This document shows, piece by piece, positions 16,606-25,123 of a DNA stretch of 64,000 nucleotides. Both the position numbers and the translations under genes were made by a program. How positions within the stretch are numbered: the stretch's first letter is position 1; every line of letters starts with the position of its first letter. The notes beneath the pieces were generated by a model. That model was given only the letters and a program-made list of their open reading frames with translations. It did no database searches and was not told the origin of the DNA. The DNA comes from CAWATG01 sp963785035 (GTDB lineage: Bacteria; Actinomycetota; Acidimicrobiia; IMCC26256; CAWATG01): contig CAWATG010000015.1 of NCBI GenBank assembly GCA_963785035.1, forward strand, positions 1 through 64,000, written 5' to 3'.

Positions 16606-16989
16606 ATGATGGCTGTGATCGAGACGACCACGCGGCTGTCGATGGCAGACGCTGAGGTCGCTGTGCGCGCCACGCTGGCGGCGCAGGGCTTCGGTGTGCT
16701 GACCGAGATCGACGTCGCCGCGACGCTGAAGGCAAAGCTCGGGGTTGATCGTGCCCCGTTGAAGATCCTTGGGGCATGCAACCCGACGTTTGCACACAGG
16801 GCGCTCGAACTCGATGAGTCCGTGAGCCTGATGTTGCCGTGCAACGTCGTGCTTGCGGAGACCGAGGGCGGAACGAAGATCACGGCCGCCGACCCTCGCG
16901 AGTTGATGACAGGTGCGTCGTTCGAGGAACTCGCCGGTGATGCGGCTCAGCGGTTGATTGCCGCGGTCGCGGCGGTGCCGTTGGCGTAG
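16606..16989 (+). CDS. DUF302 domain protein
   Basis: This 127-residue cytoplasmic protein is typical of DUF302: ADAEVAVRATLAAQGFGVLTEIDVAATLKAKLG (about 15-47), LKILGACNPTFAHRALELD and VSLMLPCNVVLAE. Function is not established; the family is frequently near sulfur- or metal-responsive genes and has a conserved Cys in GACNP, present here, and another in LPCNV. It is followed by the MMPL gene 51 bases downstream and preceded by a CsoR-type palindrome. ATG at 16606 or 16609. Confidence 0.88.
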   Translation: MMAVIETTTRLSMADAEVAVRATLAAQGFGVLTEIDVAATLKAKLGVDRAPLKILGACNPTFAHRALELDESVSLMLPCNVVLAETEGGTKITAADPRELMTGASFEELAGDAAQRLIAAVAAVPLA

Positions 16990-17040
16990 GCCTAGCGCCG
17001 AGCCTGCCCATCCCTGTGAGTGTCGATACCGAGGAGCGCA

Positions 17041-19215
17041 ATGAGCACTGTCATCGAGACGTCGCTGCCCGCCGATCACGAACCGTCACATGAACCTGAC
17101 GAACGTGGCCTGTTCTCACGCCTGGCCGCCACCATGGCACGCCGTCGTCGCATCGTCATCCTGGTCTGGCTGGCGGTCACGCTTGCTGCCGCACCGTTGG
17201 CGCTATCGCTGACTGGTGCTCTGTCGGGCGCCGGATGGGATGCGAAGGGCTCGACGGCCCAGGCCGTGCGCGCCGAGCTGCGCTCCGACTTCCCTGCATT
17301 GGGGGCGGAGAACCCCGTCGTCGTCTATCGGCAGGACACGCCGATCGCCGACAACCCCGAAGGCTTGCGCGCGCTGGTACGACAACTTGGTGAAGGTCCC
17401 CGCGTCGTGTCGGTCGCCGACCCGCTGTCGATGCCCCCGGAGGCGGGGATGATCTCGCAGGACGGGATGACCGCACTCGTGCCTGTCGAGCAGAAGGTCG
17501 GCGTCGATGCTGACCGTCCGGTAGCGGCCGGCGAGCTTGGCGGCTACGTCGCCGGCCTCACGGTCATCGACGGTGCTCGATCGGAGGTGACGGGCGAGTG
17601 GCCGGTGTGGAGCGACTTCAACACCATGAACGAAGAGGCGCTGCACAAGGCGGAGCTGCTTTCGGGTTTGCCGACGTTGATCATGCTGTTCATTGCGTTC
17701 GGGGCGATGATCGCCGCCGGGATTCCGCTTCTGCTGGCGATCGTCGGCATCGCCACCGGCTTTGCCGCACTGCACATGATGAGCTGGATTTCGCCGATGT
17801 CGGTGTGGTCGATGAACTTCTCGATGATGATCGGCCTGGCGGTTGGCATCGACTACAGCTTGTTCATCGTCAGCCGCTACCGAGAGGAACGCGTCGACGG
17901 TAAGGACGCGATCGAGGCGATCGAGAACGCGATGTCGACCTCGGGCAAAGCGGTCTTCCTCTCTGCCCTCACCGTCGTGCTCTCGCTGTCGGCGGTGTTC
18001 CTCGTGCCCGTGATGGTCTTCCAGACGATGGCGCTCGGCATGATCCTGTCCGTGATCGCCGTCGCCCTCGCCGCGCTGACGCTGCTGCCGGCCGTACTCG
18101 TCGCGATGGGGGACAAGGTCCTCGTCGCCCGCGGCGAGACCGATCCCGACATCGTTGCCGAGGGCCGCTGGGCCAGGTGGACCGGAGTCGCCCTGCGCCG
18201 CCCGGCCATGGTGTTGACCATCGGCCTGGTGCTGCTCGGTGCGCTGATTGTGCCGGCGTTCGGGATGAAGCTCGGCATGCCCGGTGCGCGTGTTGTGGAC
18301 GAAGGTCGCACCAGCCGCGACGGCTACGAGATGCTCGTCGAGTCCTTCGGCCCCGGTGCCGCAGCTCCGGCCTTCGTGACCGTCGACGCCGCCGACGCAC
18401 AGCAGGTCATCGACTCAGCGCGCGCGACAGACAACATCGTCGATGCCCGCGTCGTCACCCCGGCCGCCTCCACTGGTCGGGTGGTCGTGCGGGTTATCCC
18501 GGGCACACCGATCGACGATCCGGCCACCTCGGACATGATCGATGCATTGCGCTCGAACCTCGACGACTCGGTTCCCAACGCGCTCGTCGGCGGACCGTCC
18601 GCTCAGAACCACGACCTGACCGCGGTCCTCACCGGGCGCGCCCCGTATGCGATCGCGGTGATCCTCGTGGTGGCCTTCGTGTTGTTGCTGGTGGTGTTCC
18701 GCAGCGTTGTCATCGCGACGTTCTCGATCCTGATGAACCTGGTCACGGTCGGCGCTGCGTTCGGTTTCGCCACCCTCGTGTTTCAGCACGGCTTCGGTGC
18801 CGGCCTGGTCGGCATCGAGCACCAGGGCTTCGTCGATGCCTGGGCGCCGCTGTTTTTCTTCGCCCTGTTGTTTGGGCTGTCGATGGACTACCAACTGTTC
18901 CTGCTCGCAGCGATCAAGGAACGATTCCAAGCGACCGGCGACACCCGCCGCGCGATCGGCGAAGGCATCGCCCGTACCGGCCGGCCGATCACCAATGCGG
19001 CGATCATCATGATCGTCGTCTTCATCGCCTTCGGCATCACCGGACCGATCCCACCGACCGAACTCGGCCTCACCCTTGCCATGGCCGTCCTGCTCGACGC
19101 GACTGTGGTGCGTGTCATGCTGGTGCCCGCCACGATGGCACTGCTCGGAGACAAGAACTGGTACGCCCCCAAATGGCTCCAGAAGATCCTGCCCCACGTG
19201 AACTTCAGCCACTGA
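17041..19215 (+). CDS. MMPL-family (RND-type) membrane transporter
   Basis: This 724-residue protein has two similar halves. Each has an N-terminal membrane segment and a large outer domain, then clustered helices with the proton-relay motifs GLAVGIDYSLFIVSRYREE in half 1 and FGLSMDYQLFLLAAIKE in half 2. MMPL proteins of actinobacteria export lipids or drugs across the membrane using the proton gradient. Start ATG 17041 has GAGGAG 5 bases upstream. It is co-transcribed with DUF302. Substrate unknown. Confidence 0.9.
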   Translation: MSTVIETSLPADHEPSHEPDERGLFSRLAATMARRRRIVILVWLAVTLAAAPLALSLTGALSGAGWDAKGSTAQAVRAELRSDFPALGAENPVVVYRQDTPIADNPEGLRALVRQLGEGPRVVSVADPLSMPPEAGMISQDGMTALVPVEQKVGVDADRPVAAGELGGYVAGLTVIDGARSEVTGEWPVWSDFNTMNEEALHKAELLSGLPTLIMLFIAFGAMIAAGIPLLLAIVGIATGFAALHMMSWISPMSVWSMNFSMMIGLAVGIDYSLFIVSRYREERVDGKDAIEAIENAMSTSGKAVFLSALTVVLSLSAVFLVPVMVFQTMALGMILSVIAVALAALTLLPAVLVAMGDKVLVARGETDPDIVAEGRWARWTGVALRRPAMVLTIGLVLLGALIVPAFGMKLGMPGARVVDEGRTSRDGYEMLVESFGPGAAAPAFVTVDAADAQQVIDSARATDNIVDARVVTPAASTGRVVVRVIPGTPIDDPATSDMIDALRSNLDDSVPNALVGGPSAQNHDLTAVLTGRAPYAIAVILVVAFVLLLVVFRSVVIATFSILMNLVTVGAAFGFATLVFQHGFGAGLVGIEHQGFVDAWAPLFFFALLFGLSMDYQLFLLAAIKERFQATGDTRRAIGEGIARTGRPITNAAIIMIVVFIAFGITGPIPPTELGLTLAMAVLLDATVVRVMLVPATMALLGDKNWYAPKWLQKILPHVNFSH

Positions 19216-19231
19216 CCCAAGCCCTCAAGAA

Positions 19232-19253
19232 GACGAGGTTCGTGAACCTCGTC
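19232..19253 (+). terminator. Hairpin after the MMPL gene
   Basis: GACGAGGTTC-GT-GAACCTCGTC is a perfect 10-base inverted repeat located 17 bases past the MMPL stop, followed by GTTGGATT. It probably terminates the DUF302-MMPL transcript. Confidence 0.6.
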
Positions 19254-19290
19254 GTTGGATTGAACCTCAAACCACAGCCGAGGAGGCTCG

Positions 19291-20097
19291 ATGGACGGCG
19301 TCGAAGGTGCAAAGACGTTCGCTGTAGCCGGAGCGACCTACGACTCGTTCATGGGTCGGTACTCGACCGGATTGGCCGAACGGTTCTCCGACGCTGCAGG
19401 AGTCATGCATGGACACACCGCCATTGACGTTGGCTGTGGTCCCGGCGCGCTCACCAGTGTTCTCGTCGCCCGTCTCGGGGCTGATGCGGTGTGTGCCTGT
19501 GATCCTTCGCCGCCGTTCCGGGATGCGTGTGCGGCGCGACACCCCGGTGTCGAGGTGAAACTGGGCCAGGCCGAGGCGATCCCCTTCGAAACCGCCGGCT
19601 TCGATCATGCGATGGCACAGCTTGTGCTTCACTTCGTGTCCGATCCCGTGCAGGCGGGACAGGAGATGGCGCGCGTCGTGCGACCCGGTGGGACCGTCGC
19701 TGCCTGCGTGTGGGACTTCGAAAACGAGATGGAGATGTTGCGAGGCTTCTGGGACGCCGCACTCACGATCGATCCCGACGCTCCGGATGAAGCCCGGACC
19801 TTGCGGTTCGGTCGGCCTGGCGAAATTGCCGAGCTCTTCTCGACAGTTGGTCTCCACGACATCACGGAGTCAACACTCGACGTGACATCCACCTACGCGT
19901 CGTTCGACGAGCTTTGGGATGGCTTTCTCGCTGGTGTTGGTCCTGCCGGCGCCTACTGCGTCGCTCTGTCCGATGACGAGCGCGAGCGACTACGCGCCGA
20001 ACTGTTCCACCGGTTCGGCTCGCCGCAGGGCGCTTTCACGTTGGGAGCGGTCGCCCGATGCGCCGTCGGACACGTCGCGCGTGAACACGTCGCGTGA
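19291..20097 (+). CDS. Class I SAM-dependent methyltransferase
   Basis: This 268-residue methyltransferase has motif I TAIDVGCGPGALTSVL (about 43-58), the acidic loop VCACDPS, AQAEAIPFE-like region GQAEAIPFETAGFDHAM and post-motif RPGGTVAACVWDF. It belongs to the Methyltransf_11 group; the substrate is unknown. GAGGAGG precedes the ATG. It lies alone between the MMPL terminator and the kdp leader. Confidence 0.87.
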   Translation: MDGVEGAKTFAVAGATYDSFMGRYSTGLAERFSDAAGVMHGHTAIDVGCGPGALTSVLVARLGADAVCACDPSPPFRDACAARHPGVEVKLGQAEAIPFETAGFDHAMAQLVLHFVSDPVQAGQEMARVVRPGGTVAACVWDFENEMEMLRGFWDAALTIDPDAPDEARTLRFGRPGEIAELFSTVGLHDITESTLDVTSTYASFDELWDGFLAGVGPAGAYCVALSDDERERLRAELFHRFGSPQGAFTLGAVARCAVGHVAREHVA

Positions 20098-20175
20098 ACA
20101 CCGAAGCGTGACCGCGGGTTGCAGCACACCCTGACGGGAGTTTCCGGGATAGCTGATTGAGTTGCTGCCCAAGGG

Positions 20176-20324
20176 GGTCAGAGATTTCTTCGCAATAGCG
20201 CTCTGACCTGCATCACCGATGGTTTGCCGCGGCGGCGTGAAGAACGCGCTAAGACACGTCGGCGGGATACTAAGAAGGCGTGAAGGCTGTGGGATCGGCC
20301 TGACCAGGGTCATACGGTCAGGCC
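20176..20324 (+). promoter_or_regulatory. Two inverted repeats in the leader before kdp
   Basis: The 295-base space upstream of the kdp operon contains GGTCAGAG..CTCTGACC (20176-20208, 17-base loop) and GGCCTGACC..GGTCAGGCC (20297-20324, 10-base loop). Both share the half-site GGTCAG/CTGACC. They could be operators for KdpE or another regulator, or RNA hairpins in the leader. I do not recognise a known riboswitch class. Confidence 0.45.
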
Positions 20325-20392
20325 ATGACCGCAGATCTCCGTGTCACGTCACTGCTCGTCTCCGTATGCGCGGCGCCGACCAGGAGTGGGTC

Positions 20393-20545
20393 ATGAAGGA
20401 CCTGCTGTTCGTTGTCCTCGCGGTCGCCTTCTTCGGCATCGCCGGGCTCTACGTCCGTGCCTGCGCGCGCATCGTCGGCGCCCCTGACACGGCGACGGTC
20501 CCGGCGTCACCGGAGTCCACACCTGCGACAGAGGTGGCAGCGTGA
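20393..20545 (+). CDS. Small membrane protein encoded ahead of kdpF
   Basis: The start is the ATG at 20393 with AGGAG 6 bases upstream. The 50-residue product is MKDLLFVVLAVAFFGIAGLYV..., a single hydrophobic helix (about 4-22) followed by a short cytoplasmic or outer tail rich in Ala, Pro and Thr. Its stop overlaps the GTG of kdpF (GTGA). It is not one of the classical Kdp subunits; small proteins at this place occur in other actinobacterial kdp operons. A role as an assembly or stability subunit is a guess. Confidence 0.7.
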   Translation: MKDLLFVVLAVAFFGIAGLYVRACARIVGAPDTATVPASPESTPATEVAA

Positions 20546-20631
20546 CGGCAGACAACGTGATCGGGTTGGTGCTGGCGGTGCTCGTGACCGCCTATCTGCT
20601 CGTCGCGCTCCTCGTTCCAGAGAAGCTCTGA
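20542..20631 (+). CDS. kdpF: KdpF, small subunit of the potassium-transporting ATPase
   Basis: This 29-residue, one-helix protein (VTADNVIGLVLAVLVTAYLL) starts at GTG 20542, overlapping the previous stop, and ends with TGATG shared with kdpA. KdpF is a lipid-like stabiliser of the KdpFABC complex in the membrane. Size, hydrophobicity, the AYLL..LL.PE end and position immediately before kdpA support the call. Confidence 0.88.
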   Translation: MTADNVIGLVLAVLVTAYLLVALLVPEKL

Positions 20632-22346
20632 TGACGACGTCAAACTGGTTGCAGCTCGTCGTCCTGATCGTCGGTGTGGTCGCGGCGACGCCGATCCTCG
20701 GCCGGTACATGGCCAAGGTGTTCGGAAGCGACGGCGACGCGGCGCCGGGCGATCGGGTGTTCCTACCGGTCGAGCGGCTTGTCTACCGCCTCACCGGTGT
20801 CGACCCCAAGGGGGAGCAGCGCTGGCAGAGCTACGCGTTCGGGTTGTTGAGCTTCTCGCTCATCTCGGTGCTCGGCCTGTACGTGCTGCAACGGGTGCAG
20901 GAGTGGCTGCCGTTGAACCCGACCGATGTCGCCCGGGTGCCGGAGACGTTGTCGTTCAACACCGCGGTCAGCTTCGTGACCAACACGAACTGGCAGAACT
21001 ACGCGCCGGAGAACACGGTCTCGCATCTCACCCAGATGTCCGGGTTGGCGGTGCAGAACTTCGCGTCGGCCGCGGTCGGCATGGCCGTCGCAATCGCGCT
21101 GGTGCGCGGCCTGACACGGCGGCGGTCGGCGACGATCGGCAACTTCTGGGTTGACCTCACGCGAGCCACGACGCGCATCCTGCTGCCGCTGTCGATGGTG
21201 TTCGCGCTCGTGTTCGTCACGCAAGGGATGATCCAGAACTTCCACGGCTTCACCCACGCTGCCACGGTCGAGGGATCGAGCCAGACGATCGCCGGCGGCC
21301 CGATCGCCAGCCAGGAGGCCATCAAGGAGATCGGCACCAATGGCGGCGGACCGCTGAACGCCAACGCGGCGCACCCCTTCGAAAACCCCAATGGGTTCAC
21401 GAACCTGCTCGAACTGTTCGCCATCCTGCTCATCCCGTTCGCGCTCACCTACACCTTCGGCAGGTTCGCCAAGAACCAACGGCAGGGGTGGGCAGTGTTT
21501 GCCGCGATGTTCACGCTGTGGATCGCCGGCGCGTTGCTCGCGCAAGCCTTCGAGGCCGGCGGCAACCCGCGACTCACCGACGCCGGCGCAACCCAAGTCG
21601 CCACCGCGACACAGGGCGGCGGGAACATGGAAGGCAAAGAGGTGCGCCTCGGCTCAGCCGCGTGCGGCCTCTACGCCGCGACCACTACCGGCACCTCGAC
21701 CGGATCGGTCAACTGCACCCACGACAGCATGACCCCGGGGGGCGGGGCGGTGCCGCTGTTCAACATCATGTTGGGTGAGGTCAGCCCCGGCGGTGTCGGC
21801 GCCGGCCTCTACGGCATGTTGATCTTCGCCATCCTTTCGGTGTTCATCGCCGGGCTCATGGTCGGCCGCACCCCGGAGTACCTGGGCAAGAAGGTTCATG
21901 CCCAGGACATGAAGCTCATCGTCCTCTACGTCCTCGCCGTGCCGGTGGTGGTGCTCGGCTTCACCGCCGCGTCGGTGCTCCTCGACTCGGCCGCGTCGTC
22001 GATCCTCAATCCCGGACCGCACGGCCTGTCCGAGGTCACCTACGCGTTCGCGTCGGCGGGCAACAACAACGGCTCCGCCTTCGGCGGACTCGCCGGCAAT
22101 ACCGACTGGTACAACACGACCCTCGGCCTGGCGATGCTGGCCGGACGGTTCCTGCTCATCGTCCCCGCGCTCGCCCTCTCCGGCAGCCTTGCCCGCAAGC
22201 AGCCCACCCCGCCGTCGGCCGGCACGTTCCCGACCGACACGCCGCTGTTCGCTGGGCTGCTGACCGGGGTCGTGGTGATCGTCGTCGGGCTCACGTACTT
22301 CCCGGTATTGGCGCTCGGTCCCGTCGTCGAGCAACTCGGCCGGTAG
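20631..22346 (+). CDS. kdpA: KdpA, potassium-binding channel subunit
   Basis: This 571-residue integral membrane subunit selects and binds K+ at the outer face. It shows four P-loop-like filter regions, including FVTNTNWQNYA, IGTNGGGPLNANAAHPFENPNG-type and FASAGNNNGSAFGGL, and about ten membrane helices. It overlaps kdpF by one base and is followed by kdpB after 10 bases. The length and filter Asn/Gly residues look complete, so it should be functional. Confidence 0.97.
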   Translation: MTTSNWLQLVVLIVGVVAATPILGRYMAKVFGSDGDAAPGDRVFLPVERLVYRLTGVDPKGEQRWQSYAFGLLSFSLISVLGLYVLQRVQEWLPLNPTDVARVPETLSFNTAVSFVTNTNWQNYAPENTVSHLTQMSGLAVQNFASAAVGMAVAIALVRGLTRRRSATIGNFWVDLTRATTRILLPLSMVFALVFVTQGMIQNFHGFTHAATVEGSSQTIAGGPIASQEAIKEIGTNGGGPLNANAAHPFENPNGFTNLLELFAILLIPFALTYTFGRFAKNQRQGWAVFAAMFTLWIAGALLAQAFEAGGNPRLTDAGATQVATATQGGGNMEGKEVRLGSAACGLYAATTTGTSTGSVNCTHDSMTPGGGAVPLFNIMLGEVSPGGVGAGLYGMLIFAILSVFIAGLMVGRTPEYLGKKVHAQDMKLIVLYVLAVPVVVLGFTAASVLLDSAASSILNPGPHGLSEVTYAFASAGNNNGSAFGGLAGNTDWYNTTLGLAMLAGRFLLIVPALALSGSLARKQPTPPSAGTFPTDTPLFAGLLTGVVVIVVGLTYFPVLALGPVVEQLGR

Positions 22347-22356
22347 GAGGAGCGAC

Positions 22357-24405
22357 ATGGCCACCTCGACAAGGCGCTCGCTGTTCGACCCGGCCATCGT
22401 TCGCCAGGCCGCGGTCGACAGCGTCGTCAAGCTCAACCCGCGCAACATGGTGCGCAACCCGGTGATGTTCGTCGTCGAGCTCGGCAGCGTCTACGTCACC
22501 TTCCTATGGCTGCGTGACCTGGGTGACGCCAGCCGCGACCAGAACGTGTTCGCCGCGCTCGTCGCCGCCTGGTTGTGGTTCACCGTGTTGTTCGCCAACT
22601 TCGCCGAAGCGATGGCCGAAGGCCGCGGCAAGGCTCAAGCAGCGACCTTGCGCCAAGCCCGTAGCGACACCCTCGCCAACCGTCGCCGCCCCGACGGCAC
22701 CGTCGAACCGACCCCGTCATCACAACTCGATGTCGGCGACGAATGCGTGGTGTCTGCGGGTGAGATAGTCCCCTCCGACGGTGAGGTGATCGAGGGAATC
22801 GCGTCGGTCGACGAGTCGGCCATCACCGGCGAATCCGCGCCGGTCATCCGCGAGTCCGGTGGGGACCGCTCCGCGGTCACCGGCGGCACACGGGTGCTGT
22901 CGGATCAGATCGTGGTGCGCATCACCGCACGGGCCGGCGAGACATTCCTGGACCGGATGATCGCGCTCGTCGAAGGCGCCAGCCGTCAGAAGACACCGAA
23001 CGAGATCGCCCTCAACATCCTCCTCGCGGGACTGACGATCATCTTCCTTCTGGCGACGGTCACGCTGCAGCCCTTCGCCATCCACTCCGGCGCCGAGCAG
23101 GACATCATCATCCTCGTCGCCCTGCTGGTGTGCCTGATCCCCACCACGATCGGCGCGTTGCTGTCGGCCATCGGGATCGCCGGCATGGACCGCCTCGTGC
23201 AACGCAACGTGCTCGCCATGTCCGGCCGCGCCGTCGAGGCGGCCGGTGACTGCGCCACGTTGCTGTTGGACAAGACCGGCACCATCACCCTTGGCAACCG
23301 GCAGGCCGCCGAGTTCCTCGCCCTCGATGGGATCACCGACACCGAGCTTGCCGAGGCCGCGCAGCTCGCCAGCCTGGCCGACGAGACGCCAGAGGGTCGT
23401 TCGATCGTGGTGCTGGCCAAGGAGCGGTTCGGGCTGCGCGAGCGCGAGCTGCACGGCGCCACGCTCGTGCCGTTCACCGCGCAGACTCGGATGAGCGGGG
23501 TCGATATCGACGGCCGCCAGGTCCGCAAGGGTGCCGCCGACTCCGTTCGCCGCTGGGTCGAAGAACAAGGCGGGGCCGCGCCGGCGGAGTTGGCAGCGCT
23601 CGTCGAGGGTGTCGCCACCGGCGGCGGCACGCCACTCACCGTCGCTGTGCGCGAACCAGACGGTGTTCGCGTGCTCGGCGTCGTGCACCTCAAGGACGTC
23701 GTGAAGCAGGGCATGGCCGAACGGTTCGAGGAGTTGCGCCGCATGGGGATCCGCACGGTGATGATCACCGGCGACAACCCCCTCACCGCCCGGGCCATCG
23801 CGACGGAGGCCGGTGTCGACGACTTCCTGGCCGAAGCGACACCCGAGGACAAGATGCTGCTGATCAAGCGGGAGCAGGAGGGCGGCCGGCTCGTCGCGAT
23901 GACCGGCGACGGAACCAACGACGCCCCCGCCCTCGCCCAGGCCGATGTCGGTGTCGCGATGAACACTGGCACCCAGGCCGCAAAAGAGGCGGGGAACATG
24001 GTCGACCTCGACTCCAACCCGACGAAGCTCATCGAGATCGTCGAGATCGGCAAGCAGCTCCTCATCACCCGCGGGTCACTCACCACGTTCTCGATCGCGA
24101 ACGACGTCGCCAAGTACTTCGCCATCATCCCGGCGATGTTCGTTGGCGTGTTCCCACAGCTCGACCGCATCAACGTCATGCACCTGCAGACGCCCCGCTC
24201 GGCGATCCTTTCCGCCGTCATCTTCAACGCGCTGATCATCGTCGCTCTCATTCCGCTCGCCCTTCGGGGCGTGAAGTTCGTGGCCGCTGGTGCTGCCGCC
24301 GTGCTGCGCCGCAACCTCCTCGTATACGGCGCCGGCGGCCTCGTCGCACCCTTCTTCGGCATCAAAGCAATCGACATGGTGATCACCGCGATGGGAGTGA
24401 AGTGA
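22357..24405 (+). CDS. kdpB: KdpB, P-type ATPase subunit
   Basis: This 682-residue P-type ATPase drives K+ uptake. It has the actuator motif SAITGESAPV, the phosphorylation site LLLDKTGTITLGN (Asp305), the KGA nucleotide-binding region and MTGDGTNDAPALAQADVG hinge, all intact. Membrane helices are placed as in KdpB proteins. GGAGG precedes ATG 22357; the stop overlaps the kdpC start (GTGA). Family length is usual. Confidence 0.97.
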   Translation: MATSTRRSLFDPAIVRQAAVDSVVKLNPRNMVRNPVMFVVELGSVYVTFLWLRDLGDASRDQNVFAALVAAWLWFTVLFANFAEAMAEGRGKAQAATLRQARSDTLANRRRPDGTVEPTPSSQLDVGDECVVSAGEIVPSDGEVIEGIASVDESAITGESAPVIRESGGDRSAVTGGTRVLSDQIVVRITARAGETFLDRMIALVEGASRQKTPNEIALNILLAGLTIIFLLATVTLQPFAIHSGAEQDIIILVALLVCLIPTTIGALLSAIGIAGMDRLVQRNVLAMSGRAVEAAGDCATLLLDKTGTITLGNRQAAEFLALDGITDTELAEAAQLASLADETPEGRSIVVLAKERFGLRERELHGATLVPFTAQTRMSGVDIDGRQVRKGAADSVRRWVEEQGGAAPAELAALVEGVATGGGTPLTVAVREPDGVRVLGVVHLKDVVKQGMAERFEELRRMGIRTVMITGDNPLTARAIATEAGVDDFLAEATPEDKMLLIKREQEGGRLVAMTGDGTNDAPALAQADVGVAMNTGTQAAKEAGNMVDLDSNPTKLIEIVEIGKQLLITRGSLTTFSIANDVAKYFAIIPAMFVGVFPQLDRINVMHLQTPRSAILSAVIFNALIIVALIPLALRGVKFVAAGAAAVLRRNLLVYGAGGLVAPFFGIKAIDMVITAMGVK

Positions 24406-25064
24406 TACGCACCCAACTTTTTGTCGCCCTACGCGCGCTTGTCGTGCTCACGATCGTGTGCGGCCTCGCCTACCCGTTGTTCGTCACCGGCATCGCGCAG
24501 ATCGCGTTCGCCGACAAGGCCGACGGCTCACTCATCGAACGCCAAGGACACGTAGTCGGCTCGTCGCTCATAGGTCAGACCTTCACCAGGGCCGAGTACT
24601 TCCACGGCCGTCCCTCGGCCGCCGGCCCCGGCGCTTCTGGCGCTCGTGTCGATGTCCTGGCCGCCGACGGCACGCCCACTGGCGCGACCGAACCGGCCGA
24701 CGTGTCCGATCTCGGTGTTGCCGCGTCGGGGGCGTCGAACCTCGGCCCGACCAATCCCGAGTTCCTCGCCACCGTGGCCGAGCGGGTCGCTGACTACCGG
24801 AAGACGAACGGTCTCGACGGCGACACGGCGGTGCCGGTCGACGCGGTCACGGCATCGGGCTCGGGTCTCGATCCCCACATCTCGATCGCCAACGCCCGCC
24901 TCCAAGCGCGTCGGGTGGCCGACGCCCGCGACCTGTCGATCGACGACGTGCTCCGCCGCATCGACCGCCACACCGAGGGACGGAGCCTCGGCTTCCTGGG
25001 GGAGACCGGCGTCAACGTCCTCGAGCTCAACCTCGACCTGGACTCGCCGTCGAGATCGGGCTGA
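24402..25064 (+). CDS. kdpC: KdpC, assembly/affinity subunit of the potassium ATPase
   Basis: This 220-residue protein starts with GTG 24402 inside the kdpB stop (GTGA overlap). One N-terminal membrane segment (ALVVLTIVCGLAYPLFVTGIA) anchors a periplasm-side domain with VGSSLIGQTFTRAEYFHGRPSAAG and the C-terminal ASGSGLDPHISIANARLQARRVA, both signature motifs of KdpC. It stabilises KdpA and KdpB and affects ATP affinity. Confidence 0.96.
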   Translation: MIRTQLFVALRALVVLTIVCGLAYPLFVTGIAQIAFADKADGSLIERQGHVVGSSLIGQTFTRAEYFHGRPSAAGPGASGARVDVLAADGTPTGATEPADVSDLGVAASGASNLGPTNPEFLATVAERVADYRKTNGLDGDTAVPVDAVTASGSGLDPHISIANARLQARRVADARDLSIDDVLRRIDRHTEGRSLGFLGETGVNVLELNLDLDSPSRSG

Positions 25065-25123
25065 GGGACACTGGTGGACAATGAACCGACACTCGATCCG
25101 CGCCGAGGCACGGCGGTGAGCTG

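Noticed and set aside
18177..19427. 416-codon plus-strand frame
   Set aside because: Out-of-frame shadow inside MMPL, extremely Arg-rich.
20098..20392. Possible c-di-AMP (ydaO-type) riboswitch before kdp
   Set aside because: Some kdp operons have one, but the conserved core sequences are not seen here; only simple inverted repeats are present.
22986..24416. 476-codon minus-strand frame
   Set aside because: Antisense shadow of kdpB; Ser/Arg/Thr-rich and without motifs.
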